Assembly (NCBI GenBank): GCA_031553045.1
Contig: JAVBLZ010000012.1
Span: forward strand, 1-12,986
Direction of reading: 5' to 3'
DNA length: 12,986 bases
DNA from: CALXQW01 sp031553045
Lineage (GTDB): Bacteria > Verrucomicrobiota > Verrucomicrobiia > Opitutales > Intestinicryptomonadaceae
The notes beneath the pieces were generated by a model. It worked only from the letters and a program-made list of their open reading frames with translations. It did not search any database and had not been told where the DNA came from. The translations under genes were made by a program, and so were the position numbers. Positions 1 through 6,372 of the stretch are shown piece after piece (position 1 is the first letter of the stretch; every line of letters starts with the position of its first letter).

Positions 1-139
1 CTAAAATCGTATTATTACCGTCTGTGGAATATAGCGCTATCACATTACCTGTTATATTATTCATAACATAAGCCTTTTGTCCAGCGATATTTACCATTCT
101 AAGACCACCCACGCCGCCTGCGCCGTAGATTGCACCTTT
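1..139 (-). pseudogene. Rhs core fragment, 5' end of a further copy, runs off the left edge
   Basis: Minus-strand translation from about 139 reads KGAIYGAGGVGGLRMVNIAG and continues in frame to the window edge. This is the segment just before the Rhs repeat-associated core. The DNA of 1-136 matches 3496-3631 with about five mismatches, so it duplicates the Rhs gene to its right. It begins three bases after the stop codon of LRR gene A and in the same frame. It has no start codon or N-terminal Rhs repeats of its own. It is probably the front of another displaced Rhs C-terminal cassette; its tail lies outside the window. Confidence 0.8.
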
Positions 140-142
140 AAT

Positions 143-1399
143 TTAATTGAGTTCTTTGTGCATTAAAATTTCTGAAAACTTTGGATGTTTGAATTTTGGC
201 AAATCTTTTTCGGGGATTGATGGATCGAAAGTACAGTTATAATACCATGTGATGTTACGCAGGGGATCTGGTGGAAGGGTTTTGATGTTGCTAAGGTAAA
301 AACGGAGAGCTTTGAGGTTTTTTAATTTGGTGAGTTCTGGAGAAATTTCAAGATTTTCAAACTGCCCTACAGAAAGGGTTTCAAGCGTTTCTATATCATA
401 TATGCCAGATGGCAGTTTGCCGTTCTGCAAAACATTTTTGCCTGCCATGTAGAGTTTTTTGAGAGATTTTAAATTTTTTAATCTTGATAAATTTGGATCA
501 ACAGATGAGGCAATTTCATTGTTACGTATATCCAAAACCTCAAGGTTTGGCAGACTCTCCAAAACTTCCCAATCGGACTCTGTGAATTTAACTTTATTAA
601 ACGGCATGAAAAGCTTTTTGATGTAAGGATATTTTGATATTTTTTGCGGAATTGAATCAAATTCTAAGGCTGCGATTGAAAGCACTGTTACATCATCAAT
701 TTCTACGGAATCTAGTTCGTCATAGAACACTAGATTGTCCTTGAGAGAAAAGTTTATTTTTTTCTCTAGAATAAGGGGTTTCGTCTCAAGAACATCTGGA
801 ATTGCATAGATATTTTCACCATTTATTGCCTTATATATGAATATATCTGGCCAATCAATTAGAAAGCTCTTAACTTTTATGGCTATATTTCTGGATTTAA
901 TATCCTGGCAAACCAGAATACTGTCCCCAAAAGAAAATAATAGATCTGAAAAATCAAAAGTATAATCTTTTTCAAAATATTTTATCTGATAGAAATTGTA
1001 TACATAAGCTTTTCTATTTAAATCAATTCTAAATCTATACGGCGACTTATCCTTATTTTCAATCGACTGAGAAGCAACCCTAATGGCAGTGTCATCATTA
1101 TCAAAATATGCAAATGGCTTATACAATCCCATCCCTTTATTCAAACGCCATTCTCCAGAAATATCTGCAAGAGTATCGTCAAAATTGTAGGCTTCTATCC
1201 GTACATTTAGTAAATTATAAGTGTTGAGAAAAAATTTACAGGGTAAAGAAAGTGGAATAAGCAGGTAATTACCTAATGGAAAAGATGATGTGAGATTGTA
1301 AAATCCCAATATGAAAACTGGAGTATAGAGAGCGAATAGCGTAACTATAGTGATAGTTAAGCATCCCCAACGACAATATTTCCTTATTTTAATTTTCAT
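143..1399 (-). CDS. Membrane-anchored LRR protein A (Rhs-array associated)
   Basis: A protein of 418 residues counted from the ATG at 1399. A TTG five codons upstream (1414) could also start it, but the ATG is preferred. Residues about 11-34 form a hydrophobic anchor, followed by a second hydrophobic stretch at about 46-58. The rest should be extracytoplasmic. Residues 80-230 form a divergent domain with landmarks shared with the two paralogues: a GxW-like start (SGEW, about 81-84), PYRF (about 120-123) and FDFSD. Residues about 236-385 hold five or six leucine-rich repeats, for example LEVLDIRNNEI, LKKLYMAGKNV and LKALRFYLSNI, then the conserved ending FSEILMH. It lies 43 nt downstream of LRR gene B and is followed at once by Rhs core DNA. 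No enzymatic motif is visible. A role as immunity or recognition partner of an Rhs toxin is inferred from context only. Confidence 0.85.
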   Translation of the reverse strand: MKIKIRKYCRWGCLTITIVTLFALYTPVFILGFYNLTSSFPLGNYLLIPLSLPCKFFLNTYNLLNVRIEAYNFDDTLADISGEWRLNKGMGLYKPFAYFDNDDTAIRVASQSIENKDKSPYRFRIDLNRKAYVYNFYQIKYFEKDYTFDFSDLLFSFGDSILVCQDIKSRNIAIKVKSFLIDWPDIFIYKAINGENIYAIPDVLETKPLILEKKINFSLKDNLVFYDELDSVEIDDVTVLSIAALEFDSIPQKISKYPYIKKLFMPFNKVKFTESDWEVLESLPNLEVLDIRNNEIASSVDPNLSRLKNLKSLKKLYMAGKNVLQNGKLPSGIYDIETLETLSVGQFENLEISPELTKLKNLKALRFYLSNIKTLPPDPLRNITWYYNCTFDPSIPEKDLPKFKHPKFSEILMHKELN

Positions 1400-1442
1400 T
1401 CTGCGCTTATTCAACTTGTCATTTTCATAACCATGATGTATG

Positions 1443-2669
1443 TTAACCCTCCTCGTGCATTAGAATTTCGGAAAGTGTCCATAATTTTAATGAGTTGAAG
1501 TATTCAATTTTACGCAATGAGTTAATAGGTATCTTTGAATCAAATGTGCATTTGTAATAACGGGTGATTTTGCGTAAAGATTCCGGTGGAAAATTTTTGA
1601 TGCTACTTAGATAAAGACGTAGAGCTTTGAGGTTTTTTAATTTGGTGAGTTCCTGAGAAATTTCAACATCCCCCAATTCCCCAACTGAGAGCGTTTCAAG
1701 GCCTTCGATGTCATATATGCCAGATGGCAGTTTGCCGTTTTGTAAAACATTTTTGCCTGCCATGTAGAGTTTTTTGAGAGACTTCAGGTTTTTTAAGCGG
1801 GATAAATTTGGATCAGCAGATGAAGCAATTTCATTGCCACGTATATCCAGAACCTCAAGGTTTGACAGGCTCTCCAAAACTTCCCAATCAGCGTCTGTGA
1901 ATTTAACTTTGTTAAATGGCATGAAAAGTTTTTTGATATTGGAAAAATTTTTTAATTTTTTAGGTATTGAATCAAATCCCAAATCCGCAATTGAAAGCAC
2001 TATTACATCCCCTTCTTTTGCGGAATCTAATTCATCATAGAGAACTAGATTATCTTTGATCGGAAAGGACGCATTCTTTCCTCTATCGAGCCCTAAAGTA
2101 TATGAAGAATTGTTGTCCCAGTAATTTCCGCCAACAATCTTAGAATCGTCTTTTAACGAAAAAAAATATAGTATCTCACGACTCCGGCATCCATCATCAA
2201 AATAATTCGAAAGTCTTATATAGTTATGCTTAGAACGATGATCCGAATTATAAATTTCGGTAACTGCCAACATGAAACAAAATTCGTCGGAAATATCGAA
2301 AACCTTAGAAAGTGTTGAATAGGCAAATGAATAAAATTTATACATATTTACACCCCCATTTGTATCAATGTGAAATCTATATGGCTCCGAATACCTATGA
2401 TCTTTGCGTGCATGAGACACATTGAAACTATATAATCTAGGAGGATCATCAAAAGGAAATGTTATGCGTTCGGAAAGAGGGTCTAAATAGAGTATTTCCC
2501 CAGTGTGGTAATGAAAATCTCCGGATATTTGACTCAGAGATGTTATGCTTTTAGGAAAAAAATATTTATCGTTATGAGAGTTATTTCCTGGGGCACAGAA
2601 AAACAAGCATACTACACTTAGTAACGACATAAATGCTAATAAAAACACAAATAAATAAATACGTCTCAT
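1443..2669 (-). CDS. Membrane-anchored LRR protein B, adjacent to the Rhs tail
   Basis: A protein of 408 residues starting with ATG at 2669, only 11 nt after the stop of the Rhs gene, so the two are very likely co-transcribed. Residues about 4-25 are a hydrophobic signal anchor; the cysteines at 21 and 25 lack a proper lipobox. The N-terminal ectodomain (about 48-215) has the family skeleton: ISGDF near 48-52, PYRFHI near 96-101 and a later FDISDEF. The LRR region (about 220-375) is nearly the same as in proteins A and C, but the last 30 residues differ before the shared SEILMHEE end. As the gene directly behind the only intact Rhs tail, it is the best candidate for that tail's immunity protein. 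This is inferred from position, not from a recognised immunity family. Confidence 0.87.
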   Translation of the reverse strand: MRRIYLFVFLLAFMSLLSVVCLFFCAPGNNSHNDKYFFPKSITSLSQISGDFHYHTGEILYLDPLSERITFPFDDPPRLYSFNVSHARKDHRYSEPYRFHIDTNGGVNMYKFYSFAYSTLSKVFDISDEFCFMLAVTEIYNSDHRSKHNYIRLSNYFDDGCRSREILYFFSLKDDSKIVGGNYWDNNSSYTLGLDRGKNASFPIKDNLVLYDELDSAKEGDVIVLSIADLGFDSIPKKLKNFSNIKKLFMPFNKVKFTDADWEVLESLSNLEVLDIRGNEIASSADPNLSRLKNLKSLKKLYMAGKNVLQNGKLPSGIYDIEGLETLSVGELGDVEISQELTKLKNLKALRLYLSSIKNFPPESLRKITRYYKCTFDSKIPINSLRKIEYFNSLKLWTLSEILMHEEG

Positions 2670-2680
2670 ATTTATGCTTT

Positions 2681-3607
2681 CTATTTAAAATCAAATTTCC
2701 CAGTGATTTTATACGGCTGCCAGCCACAACTAATACCAATAGTACCTATGAAATAACCTCCGTAGGTAATCACAGTCTTTTTATCGTCATGATTTGCTGG
2801 AGTAAAATCATAAAAATCGTCAAGCTTGAAGCTGTCTTTACTGAATACACATTTTTTGCAACTGACATTTAGCGTACCCGTATAATGATAAGTTATCCAT
2901 TTCCATGGCGATTTTTTTTTCGCCTCATAGATGTGAGTAAATGAATTAGAAGCCGTCGCCTTGTTTTGCGAGCAATTGTACGAATAGTCAGCCAACGAAT
3001 CCCTATCACTCACATTCCAAATATCACTATTTGAATAAAGATCTTCTGCTTCTTCTTTTGATAATTCCCACTCTGAAACGATTCCTGACGTGTAAAGGGT
3101 GAAAGCATATGCTGCTTTTATACCGCCGTTTGCTGTAAGAATAGCAATTGCCGCACCTTCTGCCAAAGTACAAGTATTATTCAGTTTACTAAGAATTTTT
3201 GTGAACGATGGCCACGTGAAGGCAATACCTCCACTTCCCTCGGCAGATAGTCCCAACCTATCCCAATAGTTTACAGGATTGTTTAGTACAAACTGATACA
3301 GATTAAGTCCGTATTGTTCTCCCATGGGGTCTTTTGAGAGCCAGCGCATGTGGCGAGGGGAGTAGTGGCGATGTCCGTAGTAGTGCAGGCTTAGGGTGTC
3401 GTCGTGATAGCGGGAAGAATAACGCAATGGGTTTTGTTCCGCCAATGTTCCAGATATTTTCATGATATCGCCGTAAGGAGAATACTCATATTGTCCTAAA
3501 ACTGTATTGTTACCGTCTGTGGAATATAGCGCTATCACATTGCCTGTTATATTATTCATAACATAAGCCTTTTGTCCAGCGATATTTACCATTCTAAGAC
3601 CACCCAC
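2681..3607 (-). CDS. Rhs core plus unique C-terminal tail (orphan Rhs-CT, candidate toxin)
   Basis: The hallmark Rhs repeat-associated core is clear: YSSRYHDDTLSLHYYGHRHY, RWLSKDPMGE, then NLYQFVLNNPVNYWDRLGL ending at residue 120. In Rhs proteins the sequence after this core is the variable toxin. Here it is 188 residues with a Gly/Ala-rich hydrophobic stretch (about 148-176), a lysine-rich patch (229-233), a CKKC pair (250-253) and another Cys near the end. I do not recognise the toxin class. The GTG at 3607 is only a formal start: the same frame is open upstream to 3874 with clear Rhs homology and no ATG, GTG or TTG there. The gene therefore looks like a displaced C-terminal cassette, expressed only by read-through or after recombination onto a full Rhs gene. 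LRR gene B follows after 11 nt. Confidence 0.85.
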   Translation of the reverse strand: MGGLRMVNIAGQKAYVMNNITGNVIALYSTDGNNTVLGQYEYSPYGDIMKISGTLAEQNPLRYSSRYHDDTLSLHYYGHRHYSPRHMRWLSKDPMGEQYGLNLYQFVLNNPVNYWDRLGLSAEGSGGIAFTWPSFTKILSKLNNTCTLAEGAAIAILTANGGIKAAYAFTLYTSGIVSEWELSKEEAEDLYSNSDIWNVSDRDSLADYSYNCSQNKATASNSFTHIYEAKKKSPWKWITYHYTGTLNVSCKKCVFSKDSFKLDDFYDFTPANHDDKKTVITYGGYFIGTIGISCGWQPYKITGKFDFK

Positions 3608-3922
3608 GCCGCCTGCGCCGTAGATTGCTCCCTTAAAATCTTCGCCGTAATAGTATTTATTTACGGACTCTGCGCCGTCGGAAGATATTATTCTTTCGTA
3701 AATTAAATTCCAATCATCGTAATAAAACTCATTTGTTTTGATGAGCTGGTATGTGCCTATTTCTGTCTCCGCATCGACTTTCCAAACATACTCACGCCTT
3801 GCGTTGCGACGCCCTTTCCAGTCGTAATCGTATTCAACTTTTTGTTCGGGTGTGCTTACCGCAACTGAGGTTTCTTAGTTTGGGCAGATTTCAACCTGCC
3901 ACGCTCATCCCAAGTGCATGCC
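3608..3922 (-). pseudogene. Upstream Rhs segment of the orphan cassette, frameshifted
   Basis: Read on the minus strand, 3922-3880 gives ACTWDERGRLKSAQTK, a YD-repeat segment. Another frame from 3874 gives ETSVAVSTPEQKVEYDYDWK, then YYDDWNLIYERI, and runs in frame into the entry ending at 2681. The two pieces make one Rhs sequence broken near 3877, consistent with a 1-nt deletion or 2-nt insertion. There is an in-frame TAA at 3875-3877 in the downstream frame. Rhs homology starts right behind the stop codon of LRR gene C with no spacer, so this is a sharp cassette junction. No start codon is available. Confidence 0.8.
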
Positions 3923-5131
3923 TCAATGCTCCTCATGCATTAAGATTTCGGAGAACTTTGGATGTTTGAATTTTGGCAAATCTTTTTCGGGGATTGATGG
4001 GTCGAAAGTGCAGTTGTAATACCATGTGATGTTGCGCAGGGGCTCTGGTGGGAGTGTCTTGATATTGCTAAGGTAAAAGCGTAGGGCTTTGAGATTTTTT
4101 AATTTCGTGAGTTCGGGAGAGATTTCAAAATTTTCAAACTGCCCAACTGAAAGCGTTTCGAGGCTTGCGATGTCATATATGCCAGAGGACAGCTTGCAGT
4201 TTTGCAGAACATTTTTACCTGCCATGTAAAGTTTCTTGAGGGATTTCAGATTCTTCAAGCGAGATAAATTTGGATCGGAAGATGCGGAAAGTTCATTGTT
4301 ACGTATATCCAAAACCTCAAGGTTTGGCAGGCTCTCCAAAACTTCCCAATCGGCGTCTGTAAATTTCACTTTGTTAAACGGCATGAAAAGCTTTTTGATG
4401 TGAAGGAAATTTTTGAGCTTTTCTGGAATAGTTTCCAAATCGATCCCAGCCAATGAAAGCACTTTCACGCTTCTTTTTTCTATGGAATATAATTCAGAAT
4501 AAAGAACCAAATTTTCATCTAAGGGAAAATTAATTGAATTGTTTTTTGTATGGTAAATCCCAACCCTATCAAAAGAACTTTGAGCATAAACCGTGTTATG
4601 GGAATCATCTTCAAATAGGTTGAGCCCTAAATAAAAAAAATAATGAGGATTTCCGTTTGAATTAATTTTATCATTCTTTGATTTTATACTCATAGAATAA
4701 CCGTTTACTTCAACAGATCCTTTTGCCAAATGCAAAAAGGCGTCAGAGAAATCAAATTTCGCCAATAGCGCGAATTTGTATTCAAATAAAATGTTATAAA
4801 AGTTAGCTGAAGTATCTTTTGAAATATGAAAACGGTATGGTGCTAAATAAAATTTATTCCAATCTTTCCGCAGAGAACTATCAATCGTAAGAAAAAATGT
4901 ATAAGGATATTTAGAGTCAGAAAAATACATTCGTTCACCATTATAAAAATGCCAATCTCCAACAATCTCATCCATTAAAATCGGTTTAACTGGAACGAAA
5001 ATCTTTTTACTCCACCAAAAATCGAAAAATGGGTTAAATATGATGTACAGCAAAAATACGATCAGTGGTAATCCCAACATTGAGATTGAGAGCATACAGC
5101 TTAAACAACTATCTTTTGGTTTTTTCTTCAT
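3923..5131 (-). CDS. Membrane-anchored LRR protein C
   Basis: A protein of 402 residues with ATG at 5131. A short basic N-terminus (MKKKPK) and one hydrophobic segment (about 12-33) suggest a signal anchor with an outward-facing body. The ectodomain (about 55-200) starts with VGDWHFYNGERMY, a GxW motif as found at the first strand of lipocalin-like barrels, and contains PYRFHI (98-103) and FDFSDAF. The fold suggestion is inference. The LRR half (about 205-370) and the C-terminal 60 residues are almost identical to protein A, also at DNA level, whereas the N-terminal halves differ. A decayed Rhs tail lies just upstream (5460-5177), so this gene seems to have lost its partner. Its stop codon abuts the next Rhs segment. 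Confidence 0.86.
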   Translation of the reverse strand: MKKKPKDSCLSCMLSISMLGLPLIVFLLYIIFNPFFDFWWSKKIFVPVKPILMDEIVGDWHFYNGERMYFSDSKYPYTFFLTIDSSLRKDWNKFYLAPYRFHISKDTSANFYNILFEYKFALLAKFDFSDAFLHLAKGSVEVNGYSMSIKSKNDKINSNGNPHYFFYLGLNLFEDDSHNTVYAQSSFDRVGIYHTKNNSINFPLDENLVLYSELYSIEKRSVKVLSLAGIDLETIPEKLKNFLHIKKLFMPFNKVKFTDADWEVLESLPNLEVLDIRNNELSASSDPNLSRLKNLKSLKKLYMAGKNVLQNCKLSSGIYDIASLETLSVGQFENFEISPELTKLKNLKALRFYLSNIKTLPPEPLRNITWYYNCTFDPSIPEKDLPKFKHPKFSEILMHEEH

Positions 5132-5174
5132 TTTATTTAATCTGACGGGAAAAATGAGAGTCCCTTTGTGCGAA

Positions 5175-5215
5175 AATCACTTCCAATTGCCCCTTTGCGT
5201 TATTTGGAAGTGATT
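5175..5215. repeat. Perfect 12-bp inverted repeat (hairpin)
   Basis: AATCACTTCCAA at 5175-5186 is the exact reverse complement of 5204-5215, with a 17-nt loop. It overlaps the end of the Rhs remnant and lies 44 nt before LRR gene C. In the minus direction it is followed by only four T's, so it may be a weak terminator or attenuator between the old toxin gene and the LRR gene. That function is not proven. Confidence 0.55.
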
Positions 5216-5460
5216 CAAATTACCAGTTAGATTTATCGTAATAGAGAAAAAAGAACCTGCGCCGAAATTATATTCGTCATCAATAGATATTGATTCTGTT
5301 ACAAGATTACATTTTTTACAAGCATAGTTTTATATGTTGTCGTATATTTTCATGTGGCCCAATAACAATCACTTTCTGCATAATGAGCTATTGTCAGGAG
5401 TATTCCACTTTTTGCTTGGGTGTCCCTACAGCAACTGTGCATAAGGCTTTTTAACTTCTC
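5177..5460 (-). pseudogene. Decayed Rhs C-terminal remnant upstream of LRR gene C
   Basis: Two pieces of Rhs sequence survive. On the minus strand 5440-5405 reads TVAVGTPKQKVEY, matching SVAVSTPEQKVEY of the other cassette, and slightly upstream an LKS segment is recognisable in a shifted frame. After an internal deletion, the region ending at the stop 5177-5179 reads NYACKKCNLVTESISIDDEY and on to GNWK. It shares CKKC, a following acidic (I/L)DD-(E/F)Y-(N/D)F motif and overall position with the intact tail at 2681. Stops and frame changes show that it is not functional. LRR gene C starts 45 nt later, the same order as Rhs tail then LRR gene B. Confidence 0.65.
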
Positions 5461-5499
5461 ACATGTTGAGGAATATCCTTTGGTGCGGGGGTGGGCTTA

Positions 5500-6009
5500 T
5501 TATTTTTCTTTGATGACAAATGCGCCGTAGGGGCAGGTTTTTAGGCATTTGCCGCAGAGAGTGCATTTGTGTAAATCTATCACTGGCAGCGCAAAACCTT
5601 CTTGAGATATAGCCATTTCAGGACAAAAATCTATGGGGAAACAGTAGTGGTTTTGCGGGCATATATTTACATCCACAAATATATTTGCATTGCCTGCGGG
5701 CTTTGAAGGGGTGGGTGTTGGCTTAAATAGGTTGTGCGCAAGCCTTGAGGATAACAGCCCTAGCAAGGCTTGCGCACTTTCGTCGCATATATTATAGGAG
5801 ACCGCTTTGGCCTGTCTCTTAAAATCCACTACATTCGCAGACTTAAGTATTTTAAGCTGCTGCGATACTATCGGCTGAGAAATATTGAGCTTTTTAGAAA
5901 TGTCGCCGACCCTGCTTGCGCCCTCAGAAAACAGGATATAAGCAATCCTAATCCTCACTGGGTGGGCAAGAACCTTCAGCATTTCTATAACTGAGCTAAC
6001 CTCACTCAT
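5500..6009 (-). CDS. ArsR-type transcriptional regulator fused to a ferredoxin-like Fe-S tail
   Basis: A protein of 169 residues from the ATG at 6009 (MSEVSSVIEMLKVLAHPVRI). A longer open frame to 6123 exists, but the added codons run through the promoter and operator, so the inner ATG is chosen. Residues 1-90 are an ArsR winged helix: the LAHPVRIRIAYIL opening, then DISKKLNISQPIVSQQLKIL as helix-turn-helix and a KAVSYNI wing. The classic ELCVCDL metal site of ArsR/SmtB is absent. A Pro-rich linker (about 96-107) leads to a cysteine-rich tail: C117, C123, C129-P, then C149, C152, C155 and C159-P in CxxCxxCxxxCP spacing. One complete [4Fe-4S] site is plausible (C149, C152, C155 with C129 or C159); the other half has lost ligands. 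It may sense redox state, oxygen or iron-sulfur status. No target gene is adjacent, and autoregulation is suggested by the dyad in its promoter. Confidence 0.85.
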   Translation of the reverse strand: MSEVSSVIEMLKVLAHPVRIRIAYILFSEGASRVGDISKKLNISQPIVSQQLKILKSANVVDFKRQAKAVSYNICDESAQALLGLLSSRLAHNLFKPTPTPSKPAGNANIFVDVNICPQNHYCFPIDFCPEMAISQEGFALPVIDLHKCTLCGKCLKTCPYGAFVIKEK

Positions 6010-6014
6010 TAAAT

Positions 6015-6056
6015 AGTATAATTCATATATCATTATAACTATATGTATATTGTCAA
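6015..6056 (-). promoter_or_regulatory. Promoter with ArsR-like dyad operator
   Basis: On the minus strand a consensus TTGACA lies at 6056-6051. A dyad follows, ATACATATA (6048-6040) and TATATGAAT (6029-6021), matching 8 of 9 positions with a 10-nt centre. TATAAT (6037-6032) is inside the dyad, but its 13-nt spacing from TTGACA is short, and TATACT (6020-6015) is too far, so the true -10 is uncertain. AT-rich imperfect dyads overlapping the promoter are typical of ArsR/SmtB autoregulation. Confidence 0.5.
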
Positions 6057-6153
6057 GCGAAAAATGGCTAGAATTTGTAAGAAAAATTGACTCTAAAACC
6101 TGCTTGGTTAGACAATAAAACAAAACTCATACCACAAGACGAGTAATTGTATT

Positions 6154-6372
6154 TAGAGCATATCCCAATTAAATGCTTTCGTTTTGGCAAAGTATTTTTG
6201 AGAATAACTCCGCTTGGGTTTGAACCCAGACGGGTCGCATAATTCATTACGCTTTCAGCCTCAATCCGAACCCAATGCTTGTTTTTCATCGAAACTACTT
6301 AAGCCAAAACGAAGGGTTATCCGATATTCAGAAACACGAAATCTTTTTGCAATTTAATTGAGATACGTTCTA
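6154..6372. repeat. Foldback (MITE-like) element, copy 1, with outer inverted arms
   Basis: The core is 6178-6313. The ends TTCGTTTTGGC (6178-6188) and GCCAAAACGAA (6303-6313) are perfect inverted repeats. They are continued inward by AAGTA/TACTT (6190-6194, 6296-6300), TTGGGTT/AACCCAA (6214-6220, 6269-6275) and a central GCATAAT-TC-ATTACGC. Outside it a second arm, 6154-6174, pairs with 6352-6372 at 18 of 21 positions, interrupted on the right by about 38 unpaired bases. The left and right ends of the core are related to the element at 12748-12877, so this is a dispersed family and not a single hairpin. The 73-codon frame through it (6068-6289) is not believed to be a gene. Confidence 0.6.

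Noticed and set aside
6206..6280. A tRNA-like T-arm (GGGTTCAAACCC on the minus strand)
   Set aside because: The stem cannot be paired around a 7-nt loop, and no acceptor, D or anticodon arm fits; the symmetry belongs to the foldback element.
6068..6289. A 73-codon minus-strand frame (MKNKHWVRIEAESVMNYATR...)
   Set aside because: It runs through the foldback element and overlaps the start region and promoter of the regulator gene; its apparent coding content is explained by the palindrome.
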